A stretch of 9,199 nucleotides of DNA from Tepidiphilus sp. (GCA_028684345.1 JAQUGB010000062.1:1-9199); one strand, 5' to 3'; shown: positions 1-6,685, numbered from the stretch's first letter. Notes: generated by a model not told the origin, from the sequence alone. Numbers and translations: made by a program.

Positions 1-158
1 GCTTCGTGCGTCCACAGGCGGTGCGCGAAGGCCGCGAGCGTCGTTTCGTCTTCCAGGCGCACGGCCACTTTCTGCCCGGCGCGGTAGGCACGGGCGGCGA
101 GCTCGTGGGCGAGCGCGAGCGGCTCGTGCACGTCGTAGTAGAAGCGGACGTGCGCCAT
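1..158 (-). CDS. holC: DNA polymerase III subunit chi, N-terminal part (cut by window edge)
   Basis: Only the first 52 codons are in the window; the gene continues past the left edge. The chi subunit binds psi in the clamp-loader complex and links it to single-stranded DNA-binding protein. The translation starts MAHVRFYYDVHEPLALAHEL, and residues 25-50 (YRAGQKVAVRLEDETTLAAF, then AHRLW) match the conserved chi pattern known from E. coli (WRSGKRVLIACEDE, then LDEALW). The start ATG lies 8 bases after the pepA stop on the same strand. I see no Shine-Dalgarno sequence in that gap, so translation is probably coupled to pepA. The order pepA-holC is common in proteobacteria and supports the call. 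Its C-terminal half cannot be judged here. Confidence 0.88.
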   Translation of the reverse strand, partial: MAHVRFYYDVHEPLALAHELAARAYRAGQKVAVRLEDETTLAAFAHRLWTHE

Positions 159-166
159 GGGAGGGG

Positions 167-1681
167 TCAGTCGGCCTGACGCCGGGCGGCGGCGCGCTCG
201 AGGAGGTATTCGACGAGCAGCGGCACGGGGCGACCGGTGGCGCCTTTTTTCTCGCCGGAGCGCCAGGCGGTGCCAGCGATGTCGAGATGCGCCCAGGAGA
301 TGTCCTCGACGAAGCGGGCGAGGAAACACGCGGCGGTGATGGAGCCTGCAGCGCGGTCGGTGCTGACGTTGGCGACGTCGGCGAAGTTGCTCTTGAGCGC
401 TTCCTGGTATTCCTCCCACAGCGGCAGCTGCCAGGCGGGGTCGGCGGCGCGTTCGCCGCTTTCGAGGAGCGCTTGGGCGAGGGTTTCGTCGTTGCTCATG
501 AGACCGGTGGCTTCCTTGCCGAGGGCGATGACGATGGCGCCGGTGAGCGTGGCCACGTCGATGAGGCACTCGGGGCGGTATTCGCGCTGGGCGTAGGTGA
601 GGGCATCGCACAGGATGAGCCGCCCTTCGGCGTCGGTGTTGAGGATTTCCACCGTGCGACCCGCGAGCGTGCGCACGACGTCGCCCGGGCGGGTGGCGGT
701 GCCGCTGGGGAGGTTCTCGGTGGCGGGGACGATGGCCACGACATCGAGCGGGAGCTTGAGCCGGGCGACGGCTTCTAGTGTGCCGAGTACGGCGGCGGCG
801 CCGCACATGTCGAATTTCATCTCGTCCATCTGGGCGGCGGGCTTGAGACAGATGCCGCCCGAATCGAAGGTGATGCCTTTGCCGATGAGGACGATGGGGC
901 GGCGTTTGCCGCGTTTCTCGCCGCTGCCGCGGTATTCGGCCACGATGAACTTGGGCGGAGTCTTGCTGCCGGCGGCCACGGCGAGGAAGGCGCCCATGCC
1001 GAGGCGCTCTGCGTCTTCGCGCTCGAGCACCTGGACCTTGAGCTCGTACGCCTTGCCGAGTTCGAGTGCCGTTTCGGCGAGCTTGGCAGGGGTGCAGAGG
1101 TTGGGCGGGAGGTTGCCGAGCTCGCGGGCGCGCGCCATGCCGGCGGCGATCGCGCGGCCTTCGTCGAGCGCGGAGAGTTCGTTGGGCGTGAGGGGCGTGG
1201 GCAGCGGCAGTTCGATGCGATCGGCGCCGCGTGGTTTCTTGCCGTTGGCAGTTTTGGTGGCGTCGTAGGTATAGGTGGCGTCTTCGAGCGCCGTGGCCAG
1301 ACGGCGCAGGCGCTCGGCGAGCGTGGTGCCGGGCACGTCGGGTTCGGCGAGCGCCACGACCGCCGCGCCGCCGGGGCCGTTAGCGAGCGCCGCGGCCGCC
1401 GCGCGCACCGCTTTCATCCAGGCGCGGCGGTCGAGCTTGGCGCGCGGGCCCAGGGAGACGACGTGCAGCCGCTCGACGTCCAGCCCCGGGAGCGTGGTGT
1501 AGGTATGCAGGCTTCCGGCCTTGTCGAGATCGGTTTCTTCGCCCAGGAGCGCCGTGAGCTTGCCTTTGGTGAGCTTGTCGAGACGCTTGGCGAGCGGTGT
1601 GGGCTCGTCGGCGAAGACGGGGAGCACGAAGGAGGCGGCAGGGATTTTTTCGGCGGGCTGGATGTTTATGGTAAATTCCAC
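167..1681 (-). CDS. pepA: Leucyl aminopeptidase (M17 family, cytosol aminopeptidase)
   Basis: A cytosolic, two-metal, hexameric aminopeptidase that removes N-terminal residues from peptides; the E. coli homologue also binds DNA in Xer recombination and carAB control. From the GTG at 1681 the protein is 504 residues, against 503 in E. coli. All expected metal and catalytic residues are visible at a constant offset of two from E. coli: Lys268, Asp273, Lys280, Asp291, Asp350, Glu352 and Arg354. The M17 signature NTDAEGRL covers residues 348-355. The N-terminal macro-like domain covers roughly residues 1-160 and the peptidase domain the rest. I chose the GTG over the upstream ATG at 1726 for three reasons: the protein then begins MEFTINIQ as in relatives, a GAGGA motif lies 7 bases before it, and the longer form would run into lptF. 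The first gene of a pepA-holC unit, divergent from lptF. Confidence 0.96.
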   Translation of the reverse strand: MEFTINIQPAEKIPAASFVLPVFADEPTPLAKRLDKLTKGKLTALLGEETDLDKAGSLHTYTTLPGLDVERLHVVSLGPRAKLDRRAWMKAVRAAAAALANGPGGAAVVALAEPDVPGTTLAERLRRLATALEDATYTYDATKTANGKKPRGADRIELPLPTPLTPNELSALDEGRAIAAGMARARELGNLPPNLCTPAKLAETALELGKAYELKVQVLEREDAERLGMGAFLAVAAGSKTPPKFIVAEYRGSGEKRGKRRPIVLIGKGITFDSGGICLKPAAQMDEMKFDMCGAAAVLGTLEAVARLKLPLDVVAIVPATENLPSGTATRPGDVVRTLAGRTVEILNTDAEGRLILCDALTYAQREYRPECLIDVATLTGAIVIALGKEATGLMSNDETLAQALLESGERAADPAWQLPLWEEYQEALKSNFADVANVSTDRAAGSITAACFLARFVEDISWAHLDIAGTAWRSGEKKGATGRPVPLLVEYLLERAAARRQAD

Positions 1682-1706
1682 GGGCTCATTCCTCGCAGTC
1701 GGTCCG
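1682..1706. promoter_or_regulatory. Minimal divergent intergenic region between pepA and lptF
   Basis: Only 25 bases separate the pepA GTG (minus) and the lptF ATG (plus). The minus strand here carries the pepA ribosome binding site (GAGGA, complement of positions 1689-1693). There is no room for two complete promoters, so they must lie inside the opposite genes. On the minus strand, TAAAAT (1725-1730, inside lptF codons 7-8) is a possible pepA -10 box, with no good -35 box 16-18 bases away. On the plus strand, TATGGT (1667-1672) or TAAATT (1672-1677), inside the pepA start region, are weak candidate -10 boxes for lptF. The layout is seen directly; the promoter assignments are guesses. Confidence 0.35.
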
Positions 1707-2753
1707 ATGATTTTTCGTCGAAGCATTTTAGCCGAGATCGTGCAGAACGCGGCGATGGCGGCCTTCGGGTTGCTCGCGGTGGCTCTGACCGTGCTGGTGG
1801 TGCGCGTGGTGGGGGATGCGGCCGGCGGCCGGATTCCGGCCGATCTGGTGTGGACCTTCCTGGGATTGAGCGTGATCGGCCAGTTGCCGCTGGTGCTGGT
1901 ATTGGGCGGGTTCGCCGGGGTGTTGCTGACCGTCCAGCGTTTGGCACGGGATTCCGAGTGGGTGGTCTGGCGTGCGGCCGGGGTGTCGCGCGTGGGCTTT
2001 TACGATCCGTTGGTCTTGTTCGCGCTTCCCTTGGCGCTCTTGGTGTCGTGGATCACGCTGTGGGTGTCGCCCTGGTCGGAGCGGCAGCGTGCGGAGCTGC
2101 TGGCGAGCGCGGCGGCGCGCGACGAGACGCGGAGCGTGGCGCCGGGGGTGTTTCGCGAGTCGGGCGATGGGCGGCGGGTGTTCTTCGTGATGCCGGGCCA
2201 GGATGGGAAACAGCAGGTGTTCGCGCGCTTGCGGCGAGAGGAGCGCAGTTCCGTGGTATTGGCGGCCGATGCCGAGCTTTTCCAGCGGGACGGGGCGCAG
2301 TGGGTGCGCTTGCTCGACGGGCGGCGGTACGAGGAAGGAGAGACGGCGCTGGCGTTTCGCGTCGAGCGGTTCGAGTGGCAGGAATTGCGTTTGCAGACGA
2401 AATCGGAGGAGTCGCCCAAATTCCGGATGAAGGCGATTCCTTCGTCCCGGTTGCTGGCCGAGCCGGGGCGGCAGGAGCTGGCGGAGATCGCCCGCCGTTT
2501 GGGCTTGCCCTTGGCAGTGTTGCTGCTCGTTGCGATGGCTTTGCCGCTGGGTGAGTCGAGTCCGCGTACGAGCAAGGGGTACGCCTTGGTGATGGCCGTG
2601 CTCGTGTTCGTGACGTACACGAATTTCATCAGCGTGAGTTACGGGTGGATTTCGCGGGGCCGGATGGAGTTCTGGTCGGGGTTGACGTTGCCGCATGCGC
2701 TGGCCGCGTTGGCCTGGCTCGGCTTGATGCTCTGGAGGAGCCGACGGGGATGA
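1707..2753 (+). CDS. lptF: LPS export ABC transporter permease LptF
   Basis: Inner-membrane subunit of the LptB2FGC complex, which extracts lipopolysaccharide from the outer leaflet of the inner membrane and drives it across the periplasm. From the ATG at 1707 it is 348 residues (E. coli 366). Hydrophobic segments at about 15-35, 50-76, 100-120, 266-282, 291-311 and 326-343 give the expected six helices. The hydrophilic stretch from about 122 to 260 is the periplasmic beta-jellyroll domain. The opening MIFRRSILAEI and the motif GRIPADLV (41-48) are typical of the family. Glu84, in RDSEWVVWRAAG, falls at the position of the E. coli LptF coupling-helix glutamate that contacts LptB. The reading frame stays open upstream to 1521, but that part is antisense to pepA and the family starts at MIF. 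No clear Shine-Dalgarno sequence precedes this ATG. It overlaps lptG by four bases. Confidence 0.95.
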   Translation: MIFRRSILAEIVQNAAMAAFGLLAVALTVLVVRVVGDAAGGRIPADLVWTFLGLSVIGQLPLVLVLGGFAGVLLTVQRLARDSEWVVWRAAGVSRVGFYDPLVLFALPLALLVSWITLWVSPWSERQRAELLASAAARDETRSVAPGVFRESGDGRRVFFVMPGQDGKQQVFARLRREERSSVVLAADAELFQRDGAQWVRLLDGRRYEEGETALAFRVERFEWQELRLQTKSEESPKFRMKAIPSSRLLAEPGRQELAEIARRLGLPLAVLLLVAMALPLGESSPRTSKGYALVMAVLVFVTYTNFISVSYGWISRGRMEFWSGLTLPHALAALAWLGLMLWRSRRG

Positions 2754-3829
2754 GCGTGCTGTCGCGCTGGATCGTGACGGAGGTGTTGCGGGCCACGGGC
2801 GTGGTGACGGCCGTGTTCATCGCACTCTTTCTTTTCTTCGATTTCGTCAACCAGCTCGACGACATCGGTCGCGGGGCTTATGGCCTGAACGAGGCCGCGC
2901 TCTATGTCGTGTTGCGCCTTCCGTCTCGTTTGTACGAGTTGCTGCCCATCGCGCTGTTGGTGGGCGCGCTGGCAGCGCTGGCGCAGCTGGCGCGGCATTC
3001 GGAGCTGGCGGTGCTGCGCGCTTCCGGGATGTCCGTGGGTGGGCTGTGGCGTATCCTCGCGCTGGCGGCGCTGATCCAGGGCGTGATCATTTTCGTGGTG
3101 GGGGAATGGCTGGTACCGCCGGCGGAGCAGACGGCGCGAAGTTTCCGTGTGCAGGCGATGGGCGGAGGCGACTTTTCCACGGACATGCGCTCGGGGTTGT
3201 GGATCCGCGAGGGGGAGGATTTCCTCAACGTGCGCCGCCTGGGAAGCGACGGGCGGCTGCGCGATCTGGAGATCTATCGTTTCGGGCCGGATAGGGTGAT
3301 GACGGCGATCGACCAGGTGAAGGAGGCGGAATTCGATCCCGTGCGGGGGGTGTGGCGCCTGAAAGAGGTGCAGCGGCGTCGGCTGGAGCCGGAGAGGATC
3401 ACGGCGGAGTTGCTGCCGGAGCTCGAGTGGAGCACGGAGCTCACGCCCCGTGTGCTTGCGGTGCTGATGGTGGAGCCGTACCGCATGAGCATCGGCGCGC
3501 TCTACACGTTCAGCAGGCATCTCATACGCAATGGACAGAACGCGGATCGTTATTTGCAGGCTTTGGGGCGGAAATTGGTCTATCCGCTGACGGCTTTCGT
3601 GATGGTGACCCTGGCCTTGCCCTTTGCCTTGGGGCACGCACGAGGCGCACCGATCGGTTTCAAGGTGTTCCTGGGGACTTTGCTCGGAGTGGCCTTTCAC
3701 TTGCTCAATTCCCTCTCGGGCAGCCTGGGGGTGCTCGCGGGGTGGTCGCCCTGGGTGGCGGCCGCGCTGCCGGGGATGGCCTTCATGGCGCTCGCACTGG
3801 CGATGATGCATTGGGTGGAGCGGCGCTGA
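2750..3829 (+). CDS. lptG: LPS export ABC transporter permease LptG
   Basis: Partner permease of LptF in the lipopolysaccharide exporter; 359 residues, against 360 in E. coli. The start ATG overlaps the lptF stop (ATGA), and a strong GGAGGAG ribosome binding site ends 9 bases before it at 2740. An in-frame ATG at 2645 is ignored because it lies inside lptF. Helices are visible at about 14-34, 58-82, 98-119, 273-295, 303-325 and 333-353, with the periplasmic domain between about 122 and 270. The motif RHSELAVLRASG (82-93) holds Glu85, matching the coupling-helix glutamate (Glu88) of E. coli LptG. GEWLVPPAEQTARSFRVQAM (118-137) is strongly conserved in the family. The residue aligned with E. 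coli Lys34, which lines the lipopolysaccharide path, is Asp31 here. LptB, LptA and LptC are not in this window. Confidence 0.96.
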   Translation: MSVLSRWIVTEVLRATGVVTAVFIALFLFFDFVNQLDDIGRGAYGLNEAALYVVLRLPSRLYELLPIALLVGALAALAQLARHSELAVLRASGMSVGGLWRILALAALIQGVIIFVVGEWLVPPAEQTARSFRVQAMGGGDFSTDMRSGLWIREGEDFLNVRRLGSDGRLRDLEIYRFGPDRVMTAIDQVKEAEFDPVRGVWRLKEVQRRRLEPERITAELLPELEWSTELTPRVLAVLMVEPYRMSIGALYTFSRHLIRNGQNADRYLQALGRKLVYPLTAFVMVTLALPFALGHARGAPIGFKVFLGTLLGVAFHLLNSLSGSLGVLAGWSPWVAAALPGMAFMALALAMMHWVERR

Positions 3830-3843
3830 GAAGGGTGTGAAAG

Positions 3844-3867
3844 AAAAAGGCCCTCGAGGGCCTTTTT
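3844..3867. terminator. Bidirectional intrinsic terminator between lptG and rplS
   Basis: A 24-base perfect palindrome: five A, then GGCCCTCGAGGGCC, then five T. RNA from either strand would form a GC-rich stem capped by TCGA and end in a U run: TTTTTCG on plus, TTTTTCTTTC on minus. It begins 14 bases after the lptG stop and 40 bases beyond the rplS stop, so it serves both converging operons. Confidence 0.9.
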
Positions 3868-3884
3868 CGTTTCTGCGTGTGCAT

Positions 3885-3901
3885 CGGCGCGGTAGGCGCC
3901 G
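3885..3901 (-). other. Short GC hairpin just after the rplS stop
   Basis: CGGCGC, a five-base loop, then GCGCCG: a perfect six-base-pair stem 6 bases past the rplS stop codon. It has no U run, so it is not an intrinsic terminator by itself. In the mRNA it could stack near the main terminator hairpin and protect the 3' end from exonucleases. In DNA this GC-rich, the match may be chance. Confidence 0.3.
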
Positions 3902-3907
3902 GCGGGC

Positions 3908-4306
3908 TCATTGCTCGGATTGCTGGGCCGCGCTTTCGCGGTTCTTGCGCACGATCTTTTCCTTGATGCGGGCGGATTTGCCGCTGCGCTCGCGCAGATA
4001 GTAGAGCTTGGCGCGGCGCACGTCGCCGCGGCGCACGACCTGGATCGAGGCCACCAGAGGCGAGTAGAGCTGGAACGTGCGCTCCACGCCCACGCCGGAG
4101 GAGATTTTGCGCACGATGAAGGAAGAATTGAGGCCGCGGTTGCGGCGGGCGATGACCACGCCTTCGAATGTTTGCAGCCGCTCGCGGTTGCCTTCTTTCA
4201 CCTTGACCTGCACGGCGACGGTGTCGCCGGCGCGGAAGTCGGGGATGGACTTGTCGGCGGTGAGCCGGGCGATTTCTTCGCGTTCGATCTGTTCGATCAG
4301 GTTCAT
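3908..4306 (-). CDS. rplS: 50S ribosomal protein L19
   Basis: L19 sits at the 30S-50S interface of the ribosome. The protein has 132 residues, slightly longer than E. coli L19 (115) because of a charged C-terminal tail ending ESAAQQSEQ. Family hallmarks are MNLIEQIEREEIA at the N-terminus, FRAGDTVAVQVKVKEGNRER (24-43), LQTFEGVVIARRNRGLNSSF (44-63) and RVGVERTF-like GVGVERTFQLYSP (71-83), with a basic end RRAKLYYLRERSGKSARIKE. The ribosome binding site AGGAG (complement of 4313-4317) stands 6 bases before the ATG. It is the last gene of the rpsP-rimM-trmD-rplS operon, 63 bases after trmD, and a terminator-like hairpin lies in that gap. Confidence 0.98.
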   Translation of the reverse strand: MNLIEQIEREEIARLTADKSIPDFRAGDTVAVQVKVKEGNRERLQTFEGVVIARRNRGLNSSFIVRKISSGVGVERTFQLYSPLVASIQVVRRGDVRRAKLYYLRERSGKSARIKEKIVRKNRESAAQQSEQ

Positions 4307-4323
4307 CGGGAACTCCTGGTAGC

Positions 4324-4344
4324 AAAAACGCCCCTCGAGGGGGC
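4324..4344 (-). terminator. Terminator-like hairpin between trmD and rplS (possible attenuator)
   Basis: On the minus strand the sequence reads GCCCCCTCGAGGGGC, then G, then TTTTT: a GC-rich stem with a short loop followed at once by a U run, the shape of an intrinsic terminator. It lies between the trmD stop (4370) and the rplS ribosome binding site (4317), inside an operon. It may therefore partly terminate, act as an attenuator, or mark an RNA processing point. The stem is short (four or five pairs, depending on how the loop is drawn), so read-through is expected. Its function is inferred. Confidence 0.55.
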
Positions 4345-4369
4345 TGGTTGCGCACAGAGCAGCCGGGTT

Positions 4370-5137
4370 TCAGGCTGATGTGTCGCGTTTCTCTTCTTGC
4401 TCGAGTTCTTCGAGCAGGCGCGATTCTAGCACGGAAAGGGGGCGGGAGGCGAGGAGATCGGGGCGCAACGTCCGGGTGCGGCGCAGGCGTTCCTTGAGGC
4501 GCCAGCGTGCGATCGCTTCATGGTTGCCCGAGCGCAGCACTTCGGGCACCGCTCGGCCTTGGAAGACTTCGGGGCGGGTGTAGTGGGGGTGATCGAGCAG
4601 GCCGCCGACGTAAGAGTCGGCTTCGGCCGACTGCGCGTCGCCCAGCGCTCCGGGCAATTGGCGGATCACCGCGTCGAGCACGACCATGGCGGCGAGCTCG
4701 CCGCCGGTGAGGACGAAATCGCCAAGGGAGAGTTCTTCGTCCACTTCGGCTTCGATCACGCGCTGATCGATGCCCTCGTAACGGCCGCAGAGCAGAATGA
4801 AAGACGGGCGCGCGGCAAGCCGCATCACTTCGGCGTGATCGAGGCGCTTGCCTTGGGGCGAGAGATAGATGACCGGACCGGGGGTGCCGACCGCGCGGAG
4901 CTGCTCGGCGCGAGCGTGGCGCAGGGCGGCGGTGAGCGGTTCAGGGCGCATGAGCATGCCGGGGCCGCCGCCGTAGGGGCGGTCATCGACGCGCCGGTGC
5001 GGGTCGCGGGTGAAGTCGCGCGGGTCGTGCAGCGCGAGTTCGTAGAGGCCGCGCTCGCGCGCGCGCCGGGTGACTCCGTGCTCGGTGAGCGCAGCGAACA
5101 TGGCGGGGAAGATCGTGACGACGTCGTAGCGGCGCAT
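4370..5137 (-). CDS. trmD: tRNA (guanine-N1-)-methyltransferase TrmD
   Basis: Methylates G37, next to the anticodon, in tRNAs using S-adenosylmethionine, which prevents +1 frameshifting. At 255 residues it equals E. coli in length. Family motifs are seen in order: DVVTIFPAMF (5-14), DDRPYGGGPGMLM (51-63), YLSPQGKRL (91-99), LLCGRYEGIDQRV (115-127), SLGDFVLTGGE (137-147) and LLDHPHYTRPEVF (180-192). The last three SPOUT motifs form the trefoil-knot S-adenosylmethionine site. Arg159 and Asp174 have the same spacing as the catalytic Arg154 and Asp169 of E. coli. The start lies 3 bases after the rimM stop, and no Shine-Dalgarno sequence is visible, which suggests coupled and weak translation. Confidence 0.98.
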   Translation of the reverse strand: MRRYDVVTIFPAMFAALTEHGVTRRARERGLYELALHDPRDFTRDPHRRVDDRPYGGGPGMLMRPEPLTAALRHARAEQLRAVGTPGPVIYLSPQGKRLDHAEVMRLAARPSFILLCGRYEGIDQRVIEAEVDEELSLGDFVLTGGELAAMVVLDAVIRQLPGALGDAQSAEADSYVGGLLDHPHYTRPEVFQGRAVPEVLRSGNHEAIARWRLKERLRRTRTLRPDLLASRPLSVLESRLLEELEQEEKRDTSA

Positions 5138-5140
5138 CGG

Positions 5141-5659
5141 CTACCAGTCGGGGTCCCAGTCGACGGTGATGCGGCGCCCGGGGAGGTCGACGTCGAGCAC
5201 GTAGGCGTGCACGAAGGGGATGAGGTGGGTGCGATCGCGCGCTTCGTCGCGCACGGAGAGGACGTCGTTCGCGCCGGTGGCGATGAGCTCGGCGACTCGG
5301 CCCAGCGGCGCGCCACTTTTCGTATACACCTCGGCGCCGATGAGATCGCCCCAGTAGTATTCGTCTTCTTCGGGCTCGGGCAGCGCCTCGCGCGGCGCGC
5401 CGACGTACCAGCCTTGGTAGGATTCGGCGGCGGTGCGATCGTCGACCTCGAAGAATTTGACGATGAGGCCGCGGCCGTGTTGGCGCAGCTCGGCGAGCGT
5501 CAAGGTCTGCCAGGATTCCAGGGGAGCGTCTGGCGCGGGCGCGACCCACCAGCGGGGCATTTCGGCCCAGGAGCCGGGGTCGTCGCCGTATGCGTGGAGC
5601 TTGAACCAGCCTTTGATGCCGAACGGGGCGACGAGGCGCCCCAGCACGACGATGGCCAT
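5141..5659 (-). CDS. rimM: Ribosome maturation factor RimM
   Basis: Helps 30S subunit maturation, acting with S19 near the head domain of 16S rRNA. It has 172 residues, the usual length. The N-terminal RimM domain opens with VVLGRLVAPFGIKGWFKLHA (4-23). The hinge EEDEYYWGDLIGAEVY (97-112) carries the conserved YYW. The C-terminal PRC-barrel part shows ATGANDVLSV (127-136), HLIPFVHAYVLDVDL (145-159) and ends in DWDPDW. It starts 11 bases after the rpsP stop with no recognisable Shine-Dalgarno sequence, and stops 3 bases before trmD. Confidence 0.97.
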   Translation of the reverse strand: MAIVVLGRLVAPFGIKGWFKLHAYGDDPGSWAEMPRWWVAPAPDAPLESWQTLTLAELRQHGRGLIVKFFEVDDRTAAESYQGWYVGAPREALPEPEEDEYYWGDLIGAEVYTKSGAPLGRVAELIATGANDVLSVRDEARDRTHLIPFVHAYVLDVDLPGRRITVDWDPDW

Positions 5660-5670
5660 GAAAGCGGGAT

Positions 5671-5925
5671 TCAGGCGGCGGCGCTTTGGCGTGCTTGCTT
5701 CACGAGGCGGCGCACGGTGGGGGAGAGCTGGGCGCCGTGGCTGGTCCAGTAGTCGAGGCGGGCGAAATCGATGGAGAGGCCTTTTTCGTTGCCGGAGGCG
5801 AGCGGGTTGTAGTAGCCGACGCGCTCGATGAAGCGACCGTCGCGGCGATTGCGCGAATCGGTGACCACGAGGCTGTAGAAGGGGCGCTTCTTGGCGCCGC
5901 CACGGGCGAGACGGATGACGACCAT
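5671..5925 (-). CDS. rpsP: 30S ribosomal protein S16
   Basis: Small-subunit protein needed for 30S assembly; 84 residues, as usual (E. coli 82). MVVIRLARGGAKKRPFYSLV (1-20), VTDSRNRRDGRFIERVGYYN (21-40) and the following P are diagnostic. The C-terminal part LDYWTSHGAQLSPTVRRLV is also typical. The ribosome binding site GAGGA (complement of 5933-5937) stands 7 bases before the ATG. It is the first gene of the trmD operon, directly downstream of a good promoter. Confidence 0.98.
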   Translation of the reverse strand: MVVIRLARGGAKKRPFYSLVVTDSRNRRDGRFIERVGYYNPLASGNEKGLSIDFARLDYWTSHGAQLSPTVRRLVKQARQSAAA

Positions 5926-5964
5926 GTGGTGTTCCTCGATGTACGATATGACCGAAAATCGCGG

Positions 5965-5993
5965 ATTATACGGGCTTCAGGAAAAGGAATCAA
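5965..5993 (-). promoter_or_regulatory. Sigma70-type promoter of the rpsP-rimM-trmD-rplS operon
   Basis: On the minus strand TTGATT (5988-5993) is followed after exactly 17 bases by a perfect TATAAT (5965-5970). Transcription would start near 5958, leaving a leader of about 32 bases before rpsP. The -35 box overlaps the stop codon of the upstream gene (5990-5992). No hairpin terminator lies between that gene and this promoter, so some read-through from upstream is possible. Confidence 0.8.
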
Positions 5994-6685
5994 TGCCGTG
6001 CTGGCACGAGGCGGCGTAGGCGCTCGGGTGCGGCGTATTCGATCACGGTGCGGCCGCGTTCGTCGCGTAGCACGTGGATGCCGCGCTCGGGGTAGAGGTA
6101 GTGGTGCGTGTCGCTTTCTTCTTCTTTCCAATCGTAGGGGGTGGGGCCAAAGCGTTCGCGGATGACCGCTTCGTCGAGACGCGCTTTGGGTAGGAAAGTG
6201 ACGAGGGAGAGCGTCAGCCCAGAGAAAGGCGCGAGCTCCGCTTCTTTGAGTTCGGCTTTGCGCGCACCGGCGGCCGTGGGTGCCTTTTTGCCGCGACGGG
6301 AAAATTCATGCTCGAGGAGGGCGGCATCGCCTTCGAAGCGCAGGATCAGCTTGCCTTCGATGTGGCCGGACGTGAAATCGGGGTAATAGGCTTCGAGCAC
6401 GGGGGTGCTCCCCTCTCGCCCGAGAATGGCCCACTCGCCCTCGTCGCCGAGGTGGCGGCGGACGTCGGCCACGGTGCTGCCTTCTAGGGTGAGGCCGAAG
6501 ACGACGGGGCGGCCACGCTCGTCGAGCGTGACGCGCCACGGTAGGGGAGGTTCGGGCGCGGAAGTTGGCATGGTGGTTGACGGGGGATGCCATAGGAGGC
6601 GCAATAGCGGGGCAACGATGATGCCCAGCAGCGTCAGCCCCAGGATCCAATAGAGTTGGCGCAAACGGATTTTCTTTCTGGTCAT
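5990..6685 (-). CDS. Conserved-looking membrane-anchored protein of unknown function
   Basis: 231 residues from the ATG at 6685; I cannot assign a named family. A basic N-terminus (TRKKIRLRQ, 2-10) is followed by one hydrophobic helix (about 12-32), then a proline-rich linker (34-49), then a soluble domain of about 180 residues. This implies an inner-membrane anchor with the bulk in the periplasm. No lipobox cysteine is present; the protein has no cysteine at all. Two stretches have a similar outline, FGLTLEGSTVADVRRHLG (63-80) and FLPKARLDEAVIRERFG (164-180). Each has a helix ending in a glycine and is followed by beta-like sequence, loosely like BamE/SmpA folds; this is only an impression. 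I chose this start because it comes 5 bases after the stop of the CBS gene and directly precedes the membrane helix. Extension to 6850 would run back through the CBS gene. Probably co-transcribed with the CBS protein. Confidence 0.75.
   Translation of the reverse strand: MTRKKIRLRQLYWILGLTLLGIIVAPLLRLLWHPPSTTMPTSAPEPPLPWRVTLDERGRPVVFGLTLEGSTVADVRRHLGDEGEWAILGREGSTPVLEAYYPDFTSGHIEGKLILRFEGDAALLEHEFSRRGKKAPTAAGARKAELKEAELAPFSGLTLSLVTFLPKARLDEAVIRERFGPTPYDWKEEESDTHHYLYPERGIHVLRDERGRTVIEYAAPERLRRLVPARH

Noticed and set aside
1682..1726. ATG at 1726 as the start of pepA
   Set aside because: It would place the pepA start inside lptF. The GTG at 1681 has a good ribosome binding site and gives the family's usual length and N-terminus.
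1728..2696. 322-codon open frame on the minus strand across lptF
   Set aside because: A shadow of lptF, with the same His/Arg/Pro/Gln bias and no recognisable domain.
2639..3811. 390-codon open frame on the minus strand across lptG
   Set aside because: It is antisense to lptG, rich in His, Arg, Gln and Pro, and matches no family I know; the lptG frame is certain.
4520..5752. 410-codon open frame on the plus strand across trmD and rimM
   Set aside because: It is antisense to two certain genes. Its translation is low-complexity, rich in Gly, Ala, Val, Glu and Asp, as expected of the complementary strand of GC-rich coding DNA.
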